A stretch of 64,000 nt of DNA from Ursus arctos. Lineage: Eukaryota > Chordata > Mammalia > Carnivora > Ursidae. Under the pieces are notes generated by a model. It saw only the letters and a list, made by a program, of their open reading frames with translations, was not told the DNA's origin and made no database searches. Shown here piece by piece: positions 46,921 through 59,185 of this stretch; position 1 is the stretch's first letter, and each line of letters opens with the position of its first letter. Location: positions 55,312,444 through 55,376,443 of the forward strand of contig NW_026623067.1 in NCBI RefSeq assembly GCF_023065955.2, in the 5' to 3' direction. The position numbers and the translations under genes are program-made.

Positions 46921-48889
46921 GAGTGTAATTTTAAGGGACAGAGATGGGTCGTGTACAAGGGCCTGGTCTCTCAATGAAGGGAGCAGGCTGCAAATTCACA
47001 CAAGAAAATTCATTTTTCTTTTTTTCCACAGGAGAGACCGCTTATAGCTTCAACTTCCTTCGTGGCCAAGCTGAGGCCACTTTCTTCCCAAAGCTCCCAC
47101 AGTTCTGTTGTGTCAGGAGAGTAATACTTAATGAAACTTTTGAAAACCTAACTTTCTTGCCTGTCTCCCCTGACCTACGAGGCAGCGTTTTATTATGTGT
47201 GTAGCTAGTCACGTGATTCCAATCATAATAAAAGAGCCGTGGACCATAGAATGACCTGATTTTTCTGAAAAGCTTTTGCTGATACAGTAACTGATTTTAT
47301 TTTCCCATTAACAATGAAATTGGAAGGCTCTTTTAGCAGCTTGCTGCATGGACGACCACCACTCCGGTCCCACTCAACAGCCATATTGTTCAGAGAAAAC
47401 CGTACCAGCAATGACTGCAAATGAATTCAATGGACAGGCCTGGCACCTCGTGGCATATTAAATTATTTGACATTGCTGAGGCCACCACTCCCTGCCACAG
47501 AATCAATCTTTCTCTTGTCATAAAACACATAAAGGGTCACAAGTTCCATTTCAGATGATGGCTAAGGGGGCAAAGAAGGGAAAAGGCCAGATGATTTCTC
47601 TTTATGGGCATTTGGTTGATGAAAATTTCCATGCATCTTGCTATTATCAATCCGCAGGGCAGACTGAGGAAGGAGAGGCTGCGGGAAAAGAAGGGAATGA
47701 GGTGAAGAGGGACTCATCTAGTACAAACAGCTTAGCCACAGAGGGCAGTGACATTAACACAGTGAGTCCAGAAACATCAACCGTCAACCCCACAGTTAAT
47801 CTCCAGTGTTCTGGCTTTGATGGCTTAAATGCAGACCGTGGGATCTCAGAACTTGTCCACAACCGGGGCACCTTCATCGTCATTTGGATGCGCTTATCTA
47901 AGAGCTCCTGACTTGGCTGATTCCTTGGAAGGAATATGCTTACCCTGGTCAATACTGCAAAAGCAGGTCTTTGCTTAGTGAGCACTTAGGATGCATCTAG
48001 GCTCTGCTTGGCACTGCAGTTGGAAGGGAAGAAGTTACAAAAGCATCATATCTCATCCCTGCTCTCAAGGAGTTTATACTTGACACGTGAAGCAGCCATA
48101 GGAGGCCCGAGATTATGACCAAGTAACAGTAAACGATGCTGCTAATAGAGGAAGAAGAGTGAGATGGATGAGAGCCGACTACTGGCTCAAGAACTTAATG
48201 CTTAGTGAAAAGTTCCAAATTTCAGTTTTCTTGCCTATTTCCCCAGGCCTATGATGAGGCTTTCTAGGACGTGTGAAAGGAGCTGAAAATGAAGGTGCCT
48301 ATAAAAATAAATGATCTCTTATTTTTCTATTGTGAATTAAGAAGCCAACGTTTAGTTACTCATCTGTTGCTGCTTGTATCATAGTGGTTGTTTGAGGTGA
48401 TGAATGAAAATGTGGGATCCAGACAATACATGATTATTTGGGGCTTCCACCTTCTGCTATTTTTTTAAGGACTTGATTTTCAAAGTCTTTTAAGATAAGT
48501 TCTGCCTTAGTAGGCAAAATTAAATGTCACCCTTTATTTAGGTCATATAATCCAGGAGCTGTGTTTCCAAGAGTCAGACAATTAATGTGACTAAGTCATG
48601 AGGTAGGGACAGGTAGGACGTTAGGTGGGGTACTCAAGAAGAGGGCAGGCTCTGTCACAACAGCCTTCATTAGCCAGCAATGCCACATAGCTGCCATGTG
48701 GGAATAGGGCCCCATAGAGCTAGTACCACCAATTTTTCAGGAGAAGATGAGATGGTAGTTTCTATATGAAATTTACTGATGTTTCTGTCATTATTTAGCT
48801 CACACACAGAGAGACCAAGGCAAAACCAAGCAAAACCCATGTCTGGATCTGATCCATGAATCTCTGGTTGAGAATGGCTGATTTGGAGC
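46921..48889. other. Mostly unassigned; old repeat at 47970-48095
   Basis: A polypyrimidine tract with cag at about 47012-47033 looks like a splice acceptor but has no supported exon after it. The 118-codon frame at 47555-47911 is unassigned. The part 47970-48095, with ggctctgcttggcactgcag and gctctcaaggagtttata, is an unassigned mammal-wide repeat. Confidence 0.35.
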
Positions 48890-49010
48890 CATCTGCTCAT
48901 TTTAGAGATGGAGAAATAAGATCCATAACGGTGAGATTACTATAATTAACTCAGCAGCTAGGACTCAGTTTTCCTGACTCTTAAATCTCAGTTACTTTTA
49001 CCATACCGTA
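48890..49010 (-). repeat. MIR SINE fragment
   Basis: ctcattttagagatggagaaataag, then aactcagcagctaggactcag and cctgactctt, is an antisense MIR core. Confidence 0.6.
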
Positions 49011-50002
49011 TTGTCTTACAGGAAATAAGTCTTAGAGAGCTTATAGGAAGATTCAGACTACTGAAGTCCTGAGAAGGAAAATTCTCATTCCCCCCTACCC
49101 CTCATCCTCGGTTCATGATTAACCGTAGGCCATCTTTGTGGACAGCCTGGGACCTCCTTGTGGCAGCAACTCAAGCCTTTTCCAGCTGAGTGTTCCTTTA
49201 GGATTTGTCTTGACAAAGGGAACATGTGAGCCACTGAAGCCATCTACCAGGAAAGGCAAAGTACAAGGCCTTGACTTATCTCACCGGGGAGTTTCAAAAG
49301 AAAAAGGCCCAGTACTTAGGCTTGAAGGTGGCTACAGAATGCATTTGGGTGCTCTTAGTCCCAGGACCAGCAAAATCTTCCCAGTTTATAATTTGGAATG
49401 GGAATCAGCAATGGACAGCAAGCCCTAGTTTCGTCTCCTACAAGGAACAAAACCTCCCAAGAAAATCATCACTTGATGGCTGATAAAAATAGAATTGCAA
49501 TTTATGCCTCTGTCTACTCTCTCTATCTTCAGGCTCTTAAGGTGTATTTTCCGTCATAATGGCTAATTTAGATGGATTCCCGGGGTGCTGCATCACTGCT
49601 GATGACATTAATGGTCTTGGGCTCCCTGAATTTTGATTGATTGCTATAATCTGTGAAACTATTTCAGGACATAGATTTATTATTATTAAGCCTATAAAAT
49701 GGTGTCAGGGTCAAAGCAAGCTGATGTGTGTTGTGAGGCAAACATGACCAAGGGGTGGATGCCACCATTGAACAGACATGAATGGCAGGAGCAAACAGTG
49801 TTTCGTCTTCCACTCCTGCACAGCCTCTCAGCCTTCTCCCAAAGGGGCAGTGGACTGAGGTTCCAACTGCACTGGGCAGGGAGAAATGGGGGGGTCAGGG
49901 GAGGTGTAGAAGGAAGACAAAATGTGCACTATTCATTACTCTCCTAAATGGTTTAATTCCTTAGAGAAGTTTTGACAGCATTTTCATTTCAGTTCATTTA
50001 TT
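49011..50002. other. Unassigned sequence
   Basis: No repeat recognised. The evenly composed block at 49540-49680 could be a conserved non-coding element, but this cannot be judged without an alignment. Confidence 0.35.
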
Positions 50003-50219
50003 TTTTTTTAAAGATTTTATTTATTTATTTATTTGAGAGAGAGAGAGCATAAGAGAGGGAGGGAGAGAAAGAGAATGAGCAAGGGGGGGGGGCAGAGGGA
50101 GAGGGAGAAGCAGACTCCCTGCTAAGCAGAGAACCTGACGTGAGGCTCGATCCCAGGACCCTAAGATCATGACCTGAGCCAAACGCAGATGCCTAACTGA
50201 CTGAGCCACCCAAGCATCC
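50003..50219 (-). mobile_element. SINEC, older subfamily
   Basis: T-run, aaagattttatttattt, a long gagagagagag region, actccctgctaagcagagaacc, atcatgacctgagcc, and gactgagccacccaagc. The 5' tip ends aagcatccc in place of aggcgcccc. Flanks gttcattta (about 49992-50000) and gtttcattta (about 50222-50231) are a likely imperfect duplication. The run of ten G bases at 50085-50094 is an internal expansion. Confidence 0.9.
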
Positions 50220-51174
50220 CTCGTTTCATTTAGAAGTGGCTAAAAACTTGCTCTATTTTTTTCCTCTGGCCTCTAGATGCTACCTAGCTTTCCAAGCTTC
50301 AACCCGTTATTTTGGGATGAGAGAGCAATATTGATGCTATCTCACTCAACCTCCATCAGTGAGAAAAGAAAAGGCTAAGCAGGGAATTATTCTCCTAGCC
50401 ATTTTATCCTTTCTTCCTTCTTTCTCTTCAGAAAGTCTGGCTCTAGTATTAAAGGCAAGGAAATGGATCTCATATTAGGCTGGGTTCCAGAAAGAAATTC
50501 TCAAGATTGCCATTTCAAATTCCTTTTGAGAAAGGATGAGGGTATTCAATAAAATACTAATCCATACTTTCCATTTACACATGAGATGTAGAAAGCTGAA
50601 AAGAGCTTCATTCTTACTCTTCAAACAATAAAAAGCCAGACTTGCATAGTCACAACTTTTTGAAAATTCATCAGAGAGCTGAGGTCACAGGGCAACCAGC
50701 TAACTAACCAACTAACCAACTAAAACTAAGTAAACCAAAGGAAGACAGATGACTGCGAATGAAATGGGATGTGAGCACTTCCTTCCCAGGGGCTGATGCA
50801 GCTGGACATGCTCTAGAGAGAAGAAGTTGGCTGAAACCACTAGAGAAATCACTGGCAGGGGCCATGTGTGGGCAAGGGAGACAGGAGAATCCTGGGAGCC
50901 ACAGATACGAGGGCAAGTCACGCAGGACCTTCTGCACTGACCTAGAGGGCACTCATGGAAGGATTGTTGAGAGACACGGGAAAGCATTCCCGGGGGACAG
51001 GCTGGGAGGGGGGAAGGGCAGGCACTGCCAGAAAGGCTTGAAATTTTGCCCAGATTCTTCCCTGCATCTCCTCTGCAGAACAAAAGCTGTAAACTGCTGT
51101 GGGGGGAGGAGGAGGAGGCCATCAACACTGACAGCCCAGGGCAACTGGGGTGAGGAAAAAACCCTCTACCTCTG
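50220..51174. other. Unassigned sequence; possible old-repeat traces at 50800-51010
   Basis: A 164-codon frame at 50759-51253 runs out into L1 sequence and has no protein similarity that I know. A short aacc/aact run lies at 50696-50722. Confidence 0.35.
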
Positions 51175-51344
51175 GGATAAAGAGGAACACTGTATAACGA
51201 TAATGGGGTTAGCTATCCAGAAAGACAATGACCCAAAATTTGGAAGTACCTGACAGCAGAGCATTAAAAATACTTGAATAAAAAAAAAATACTTGAATCA
51301 GAAAGAGACAGAAATGAAAGGAAAAATGAACATTAAACATAGAG

Positions 51345-53268
51345 CAATTCAGTAATGTGGCAGGATACAAAATCAATGCTCAGAAATCAGTTGCGTTTCT
51401 ATACACGAACAATGAGACTGAAGAAAGAGAAATTAGGGAATCCATTCCATTTACAATAGCACCAAAAATCATATGTTATCTCGGAATTAACTTAACCAGA
51501 GACATAAAGGATCTATATTCTAGAAACAACAAATCACTCTTGAAAGACACTGAAGAAGACACAAAAAGATGGAAAAATATTCCATGCTCATGGATCGGAA
51601 GAATTAACATAGTTAAAATGTCTATGCTACCCAGAGCAATCTACACTTTCAATGCCATCCCGATCAAAATACCAATGACATTTTTCAAAGAACTGGAATA
51701 AACAGCCCTTAAATTTGTGTGGAACCAGAAAAGGCCCCGAATCGCCAAGGAATTGTTGAAAAGGAAAAACAAAGCTGGGGGCATCACATTGCCAGATTTC
51801 AAGCTATACTACAAAGCTGTGATCACAAAGACAGCATGGTACTGGCACAAAAACAGACACACAGACCCATGGAACAGAACAGAGAACCCAGAAATGGACC
51901 CTCGGCTCTTTGGGCAACTAATCTTTGATAAAGCAGGAAAAACCATCCAGTGGAAAAAAGACAGTCTCTTCAATAAATGGTGCTGGGAAAATTGGACAGC
52001 TATATGCAAAAGAATGAAACTTGACCACTCTCTCACACCATACACAAAGATAAACTCCAAATGGATGAAAGACCTCAATGTGAGACAGGAATCCATTAAA
52101 ATCCTAGAGGAGAGCATAGGCAGCAACCTCTACGACATCGGCCACAGCAACCTTTTTCATGACACATCTCCAAAGGCAAGAGAAACAAAAGAAAAAAATG
52201 AACTTGTGGGAATTTATCAAGATAAAAAGCTTCTGTACAGCCAAGGAAAGAGTCAAAAAAATTAAAAGACAGCCCAAAGAATGGGAGAAGGTATTTGCAA
52301 ATGACACTACAGATAAAAGACTGGTATCCAAGATCTACAAAGAACTTCTCAAACTCAATACGCGAGAAACAAATAAACAAATCAAAAAATGGGCAGAAGA
52401 TATGAACAGACACTTTTCCAGTGAAGACACACAAATGGCTAACAGACACATGAAAAAATGTTCAAAATCATTAGCCATCAGGGAAATTCAAATCAAAACC
52501 ACATTGAGATACCACCTTACGCCAGTCAGAATGGCAAAAATGGACAAGGCAAGAAACAACAAATATTGGAGAGGATGTGGAGAAAGGGGTCCCTCCTTGT
52601 TGGTGGGAATGCAAGTTGGTACAGCCACTTTGGAAAACAGCGTGGAGGTCCCTTAAAAAGTTAAAAATTGAGCTACCCTATGATCCAGCCATTGCACTAC
52701 TGGGTATTTACCCCAAAGACACAGATGTAGTGAAGAGAAGGGCCATATGCACCCCAATGTTCATAGCAGCATTGTCCACAATAGCTAAATCGTGGAAGGA
52801 GCCGAGATGCCCTTCAACAGATGACTGGATTAAGAAGCTGTGGTCCATATATACAATGGAATATTACTCAGCCATCAAAAGGAACAATTTCTCAACATTT
52901 GCTGCAACATGGACGGGACTGGAGGAGATAATGCTAAGCGAAATAAGTCAAGCAGAGAAAGACAACTATCATATGGTTTCACTAATTTATGGAACATAAG
53001 AAGTAGGAAGATCGGTAGGAGAAGAAGGGGAAGAAGAAGGGGAGGGGTAAACAGAAGGGGGAATGAACCATGAGAGACTATGGACTCTGGGAAACAAACT
53101 GAGGGCTTCAGAGGGGAGCTGGTGATGGGTATTAAGGAGGGTACATATTGCATGGTGCACTGGGTGTTATACGCAACTAATGAATCATGGAACTTTACAT
53201 CAAAAACCAGGAATGTACTGTATGGTGACTAACATATGATAATAAAAATATTTAAAAAAAATAAAAAA
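51345..53268 (+). mobile_element. Younger 5'-truncated L1 nested in old L1
   Basis: The insert begins in mid-ORF2, at the codons for [21 protein letters not shown], and runs through the ORF2 end (52999), a 3' UTR with gaatgaaccatgagagactatg and gcactgggtgttatacgc, and aataaa near 53241 before the A-rich tail. The 5' half of L1 (5' UTR, ORF1, endonuclease and most of the RT domain) is missing. It is flanked by an unusually long direct duplication of about 53 bp (51291-51344 and 53269-53323). Confidence 0.93.
51346..52999 (+). pseudogene. L1 ORF2 C-terminal half, inactivated
   Basis: LINE-1 ORF2 normally encodes an endonuclease/reverse transcriptase. Only the part after the RT active site remains here, from [19 protein letters not shown] to the C-terminal end with CTPMFIAALSTIAKSW and MEYYSAIKRN. 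The frame is interrupted three times: an in-frame TAA at 51699-51701, a frameshift at the A-run around 52192-52198, and a second shift with a small deletion around 52590-52603, near GERG and before CWWECK. The zinc-knuckle-like C-terminal cysteines (CWWECK, CTPMF) are still visible. It cannot make functional protein. Confidence 0.92.
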
Positions 53269-53920
53269 ACTTGAATCAGAAAGAGACAGAAATGAAAGGA
53301 AAAAGTGAGCATTAAACATAGAAACTTCAGGACTCTTCTCTTGGTTATTAATACAAAGAACAAAGACGACCTGAAAAACATCAACCAACTTGTCCTAACT
53401 CACGTCTATGGAATACTCCAATAACAAGCAAAGTACACACTGTTTCTAAGTGTACGTGGACCATTCACCAAGACATGGCCATATGCCAGCCCATAGAATA
53501 AACCTTAACAAATTAAGAAGACTAGGAAATCGTGCAAAGTATGTTCTCTGGCCATAACCAGAATTAAACCAGAAATGAATAACAGAAAGGTATCTGGAAA
53601 ATCCACAAATATTTGCAAATGAAGCAATGCCCTTCTAAACCACCCAGGGCTCCAAGAGAAATTCTCATGGGCAATTAAAAATATTTTAGCAGAATGGAAA
53701 TAAAAACAGGCATACGAAAATGCATGGGACAGTTAAAGTAGGACTTAGAGGGAAATTTATGGCACTAAATGCTTTTATTAGAAAAGAAGAAAGTGTTCAA
53801 ATTGGTTATCAAAGCTCCTACCTTAAGAAATCAGAGAAGGAAGAGCAAATTAAATCCAAAGCAAGAAGATGGCAGGAAATAACAAGGAACAGCAATCAAT
53901 GAAATTTGACATAAAAAAAC

Positions 53921-54862
53921 AACAGGAGAGTATCTCCTCCATCTTTGCACTTACTGTGCTGTGGAGATCCTATCATTCTAAAACACCATGAAGAATTCAG
54001 AGCTAACATTTCCTTGGAGTGGCCAATAGGTTCCTGGTAGACTGATCTTCTCTAGAAGTCAGCCAGGAAAGAAGAATTTGGAGGTCAGTGTCTGGGGTTG
54101 GCACCGCCCTCTGTGAGCCAGCAATGCAGGTCTTAGCCAGGACAGCTGAAGAGGACTCCCTCAACAACCCTAAACAAAATGCCCCCGTCCTCGGAGAGCT
54201 GCCGGTCAACCGTAGGAAACAGACAACACTGTGATGACAGGGCCACGTGCTATGATGGACGTCAGCACAGACTGTGAGCCCTGAGGGAGCATCTCAGGTG
54301 GACCAGAGACAGTGCAGCTAAATTCTGAAAGGGACGAGACATCAGCGTGAAAAAGGAATAGAAGGATCCACACAGAACAAGAGGGGTTTATTTTCATGTT
54401 TAACAAAGAAAGGGCAGTTTATTGGAACAAAACAAGCCAAACTGAAAAATCTCTTAGTTTATATCAAAGTCCTGCTCCAGATTTTGTAGTAGCATACTGC
54501 ATCATTCACTTAAGCTACTGCTAAGTCCTATGCTCTAGGATTTCGTGAATGCTGGCTTTTTAGCAACTGACTCAAATCTCTTTAATTGTTCTATTATTAT
54601 TTTTTTGGTAATCATGTAAGAAAGAGACAGATACAAATAAGTAACAAGAATTAACCATTTCTAAGGAAGGGAGCTATTGAGGATAAGGACTCAGAAGCCA
54701 AGTTAGACTGGTAATTCATCATGTTTCAGTAGAACAATGAATGGAAACTTGCATAACGGAATACACACATTAGTAAACCAAGAAGTTATGCACCTCCACT
54801 AAAATTCAGTGCAAAAAGGCACTTAAACCCCCTGAAAAGTATGTTGTTAGGCACTATACATA
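53921..54862. other. Unassigned sequence
   Basis: No named repeat or exon recognised. Confidence 0.35.
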
Positions 54863-54871
54863 AATATATGT

Positions 54872-54904
<33 letters not shown>
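54863..54904 (+). repeat. (GT)n microsatellite
   Basis: About 18 gt units between tacgtgtg and tgtctgtgg. Confidence 0.97.
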
Positions 54905-55857
54905 TGTGGCAGACCAGATCCTGATACACTGAATGAGTTCAAATTTCTGTACATCCAAGATTCTTGAGGAGACAGTTATATTTAGACTTCCATTAACGTT
55001 CAACGCATTGTGCAGAAATCAAAAAGTCAGGTTTTATAATGACCACATATAACTGGGAGTTCTACAGGGTATGTGTGTATATAAAGTCTTCCCTAGAAAG
55101 CCTTCCTTCAGCAGATGGTTTGCCCCCAACTAAACTGGGGGCAGTGATGAGAAGTGAGAGGTGGGGAAGCCAAACACCTACTGGGGCTAAAACACGTATT
55201 TGCTCTGTCTCAAGGATAGCCAGGGACTAAACGTGCTCTCTGACAAATCATCTCAGAGCCTCATGAGAGGATAATGTGTGAGCACTAAGGAGCTCACAGG
55301 AGGAAGAGGGAGGTTAGGGCCAGGCTTGAAGGTCAGAGCCCAGGCTACAGATCAAAAACGAAAGTTAAAAATGCCTTCTGGAAATGAGTGGGCAGTCTGT
55401 TCCATTTTCAGCACACCGACATGTTCTAGGAGTTTTGTTTTTATTTTAAATAAGCTTTATTTTGGTCCCTTGGAAAGAAAAGTGTGTTGCCCTCTGATGA
55501 GCCCTTAGCTTCCAAGTGGCTTTTCTCCTGGGGCCTCTTAGGGGCACAAGCTAGGCTCAGATTTGCCAGCCTTGACAGACAAAAGAGAGAACTCAACAAA
55601 GCAGCCTCATTCCAAGTGTGGTATGTATGTGCTTCCTGAAGAGTCAGGGGGCATTGTCTCAAACCTCAGCTTTGTCTATAGAACACTATCTCCCCATCTT
55701 TTTACATCATTTCCAGCGGCAGGGACCAGACACCTGTATTTTAAAAAACTTCCTCCCATGATTTTGCTCTGCGGTCCCATGAGAACCATTGTATCAGAAG
55801 GAAGTTCTCAAAGGACAAAGATCTTTTTTTTCTTCTTCTCTATGGATTCAAGTAATA
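54905..55857. other. Unassigned sequence
   Basis: Nothing recognised. Frames of up to 100 codons (55563-55865) are unsupported. Confidence 0.35.
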
Positions 55858-56010
55858 ATTATTGAGTGTCTGCAATGGGCCGGGAGCTGTTACGGGCTGG
55901 CCACATGACAGTGAGTAAGAGGGGTAACATCCCTGCCCTCATGAAACTTTTATTGGGGGAGTCAGACACTAAACAAATAATTATAGTTAATTAAATATTT
56001 ACAACTGATT
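55858..56010 (+). repeat. Unassigned mammal-wide old repeat
   Basis: The order gtgtctgcaatgggccggg, acagtgagtaagag, ccctgccctcatgaaac, and actaaacaaataatt recurs in similar form near 42805 and 47970. I do not know the family name. Confidence 0.5.
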
Positions 56011-57235
56011 TAAGAACTACAAAGGACAAACCTCTATATCCCAAGCACCTGGCCCTGCACTATATATATGCATAATAAATATTTGTCCATTGTCGCTATT
56101 CTACAGGTTATCTGCACTGGCAGTAAATGCCCAGGTACATTCTGGTAATAGGTACTGGGCAAGGAAAAGACGACTGTCAGATAATGTGAAGACTGGTTTA
56201 AACAAAGTCAAACAGGCTTCCTTAATGCAGGACCCCTCTACATTTGAACGTGCTCATGTACCCTGTGGCTTCCTAAGACAGCTTGCTGGTGGGTCAGAGG
56301 CACTTCTGCAGCAGGGCCAGGGAGCTGAATGTGGGGATACACTTTGGGAACCACTTTTCTGAGTGTTTCAGGGGGGAATGTCAATGCTTGTCTCTGAAGA
56401 AGGCAAGTGTCCTACTTTTCCAGTGTGGGCAGCTCGGCCCTGAAGAGTCTGAGGCTGACCTGGATTTTCTCTGGTAACACAATCCTGCCCCTCGCCTGGG
56501 GGACACTGTCTGTGCCCCCCAGATATGGAGAACAAGGGGAGCAGCCCAGCCAGAGGATCGCTTAGCCGGTGAAAATGAATGGGCCTGATGCATTCAAGAT
56601 AGGAGGGTACAGAAATAAGAACTGCAATTTGAGTGCCTGGTGACTTTGCTTGGCACCACTTGGGGTTCAAGGTCAGGGTGAGGGCACAGACTCTGTGTGA
56701 CACCTTTCTATCAGAGCTTTTGGCTGCCAGCATACTAGGTGGCAGCACCAGGAAGTGGCTGTGCAAACGCCATGAAACGTGGCAGCGCAAGGTGATCCCA
56801 GGAACTATCCAGACTGAAAATGCAGACCCCATGCTTCCCATTTAGTGTTGCATAAGACCTCCTTATACTAAAAAACCATTTGTTGTTTATCTGAAAGTCA
56901 AATTTCACTGGGCATCCCATGTTTTTATGTTTATTTAAAACCTACCAGCCCTCAGTGTGGCCCCTGGGGTGCTGGGCTTCTAATACAAAAGGTCAGGGAC
57001 TGGGGTGGGGGTGGGGGCCACCCTGAAGGTGCCATCCAGGCCAGGCCAGAGGAAGCCTGGTCCAGCTGCTGTGCAGATGTGCGGGACACATCTTGCTGGG
57101 GGGCACTCCTCTTGCTGCCCTACTTGGCCAAGGTCCACCGCCGGGGAGCAGGTCAACGCCACACTTCTCATTTAAAAAACCAGGAAAAAGAGGAGTTTTG
57201 TCAGCAATTTTCTGCCACATGGAATAGACTAGATG
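56011..57235. other. Unassigned sequence
   Basis: A 157-codon minus frame at 56368-56841 has no recognisable protein and overlaps frames on the other strand. Confidence 0.35.
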
Positions 57236-57445
57236 AGTGATTCTTACCCAGGGGCAATCTGGCAGTGTCCAGAGACGGTTTTGGTTATCACAGCGGGGGG
57301 CGAGGGCCAGCATTACTGGCATCTGGTGGGTAGAGGCCAGGATAAACAACCTACAGCGCACAGCATGGCTCTCACATCCAAGAATTACGCCGGCCAAAAT
57401 GTCAGTAGTACCAAGGGTCAGACACCCTGGACCAGAGGAAACTCA
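57236..57445 (+). mobile_element. hAT-Charlie MITE, MER20-like
   Basis: The blocks gtgattcttacccaggggc, atctggcagtgtccagagac, tttggttatcacagcgggg, ggcatctggtgggtagaggcc, aatgtcagtagtaccaaggg, and a terminal region with gacaccctgg follow the MER20 consensus from end to end. It has no coding capacity. Confidence 0.82.
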
Positions 57446-58959
57446 ACCCCATCCCAGAAGCAAGGCCAACCTTAAGCAGATGGGCGATGAGGACAAAGTT
57501 GTTGTCCTCTGGTCCTAATCTTTTTCAACACCCCCACGCCACAGAGTCCAGTGTTCCTATATGATCCTTGGTCCCTTTAGTGGAGAGAAAACAGTATCAC
57601 GCTACTATACCCCATTTTTTATTATAGTATTAATGACTTAATATGCTACCTTTTCAAAACATATTCCTGTTCCAGAGATGGGGTGGCGGTCTTTGCCAGT
57701 CCCCTATTTCAGAGGCAACCTCCCCTTTTTCCTTACAGAAGCCACTCCCAACTTTGTCCAAAGAAGCATCGTACGCGTGAAAACCAATGACTACCCTCCC
57801 CCGCCCCAAACATCCTCTCAGACAGAGGTGGATCTGAGAGGAAGTCTAGAGGGTGGAGGTTTGGGAAAGAGACCGCTTGCCTAATGAAAGTGGGCAGACT
57901 TAGCTGGCACTGAGCTTTGCTCCTTTTCTTCTTCTTCCTCATCTCACCTGGAGTGTGGGTGGGAGGAGCAGCGGCCATCTTACCATTGTGAAGACGAAAG
58001 CCACACACAGAAGGTGCTGGAGCAGGGGGCCCCGGCTCAGAAGCCCTGGGTGGCCTCCTCCGGTGTGCACCATTCTGCACCAGTGATCCCAGACCTCTTA
58101 CATGAGAAAAACAAATGATTTGGTGAAACAGAGGAAGTTGTGTTGCCGTTACATGCAACCCAACTCAGTCTTGACTGGCACAAAGACCTGGAGGGGAAAA
58201 TGTCTAAGGCAAGCATGGAATCTAATGGCGAGATGCCAGAGCCTTGATGCTCCTAAGGTGTGAGGAAAACTTTTAGGCATGGGGGATGGCCCCCTGCCCC
58301 TCCCTCACATGATCTAGGCTCTTCTGCCTATATGGAGCTGCCCTAGTTCTGACCCAAGGAATTGATTAGATAAGCACTTGGCTGACTAATAATGGTGTCA
58401 GTCCATGCCACAACCAGTGGATAAAATTCCAAGGAGACAAATGATGACAGCAAGGGCACTCGGGAGTGCCCCGGGAAGCCCTGTGCAAATTGTAACTGAA
58501 CAGCCTTCATTAGGACCGTATCTCTTCAAACATAGAACCAGAAGATGCTTTTGATTGTACTGACTTGAGCGAACATGGCCAACGAGGCTCCGAAAAGAGG
58601 TGGCCTTGGATCGTCCTTAAAACTGACACAGGGCATTTACCATCTTTTCATCTCTACTCCAGGGGGCGATTATGATAAAGGAAAGGCCATCCTTAATATA
58701 TGGCATGTGTACAGAAAGAATAGGAGCAATCACTCCTACCTTCTGCAGAACTTGCTGGGTCATCGAATCTAATGGGAGCGGAGCCTGGGACGAGGAATTA
58801 TGTCATCCTTACATTATAGACAATTAGAGAAATGGCCCCTTCCCCCCAATGTACACCCACTTTCTTTGCCCCCACTCCCAGCCCTTGTCAGTGTCCCCAA
58901 ATAGACGAGGCTGGGCCAGGGAAAGCACTGCCCGTCCTTGTGGTGGGGTCGTCTTCCCG
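57446..58959. other. Unassigned sequence
   Basis: No repeat or exon recognised. A 141-codon minus frame at 57733-58158 is unsupported. Confidence 0.35.
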
Positions 58960-59185
58960 TGAGCTCTAGCCCTGAAGCTGCTCCTTATTAAGACATGACC
59001 TTGTCCACTTATCTTTCAGTGCTTTAAGTTTCCCCATCCACATAAATGGCATCAGTCACAATGCCCACCTCCCGGGGGTTCTTGTGAAGACTGATAGGAA
59101 TCACCTTGAAAAGTGCCGGCCATATAGTGAACGCTCAGGGACTGTCTGCAGGCATTATATTAGTATTAGCTCTATTAGAGTTCCA
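58960..59185 (+). repeat. MIR SINE
   Basis: Sense MIR: gtgctttaagtttccccatcc, ggttcttgtgaagactgatagg, gaaaagtgccggccatatag, and a ggcattatattagtattagct end. Confidence 0.72.

Larger units (their letters stand above)
51291..53323 (+). repeat. About 53-bp target-site duplication flanking the L1
   Basis: Copy 1 is at 51291-51344 and copy 2 at 53269-53323. Both start acttgaatcagaaagagac and end cattaaacataga. They differ by one inserted g and one a/g change, in gaaaaatgaacat against gaaaaagtgagcat. L1 duplications are usually under about 20 bp, so this is long. Confidence 0.88.
51175..53920 (+). mobile_element. Old L1 ORF2 relic hosting a younger L1
   Basis: Left piece 51175-51344 and right piece 53269-53920 are continuous L1 ORF2 sequence once the younger L1 is removed. 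Landmarks are ggaagtacctgacagcagagc on the left, and cattcaccaagacatggcc and gaaaggtatctggaaaatcc on the right. A right-hand frame at 53720-53902 reads LRGKFMALNAFIRKEE and LKKSEKEEQIKSK, the standard ORF2 endonuclease-RT linker region. It is broken by stops and indels. Confidence 0.85.

Noticed and set aside
47010..47035. Splice acceptor and exon
   Set aside because: A polypyrimidine tract with cag is common by chance, and the following sequence has no coding pattern I can recognise and no matching donor.
50759..51253. 164-codon frame
   Set aside because: It runs from unassigned DNA into the old L1 sequence, so it cannot be one conserved protein.
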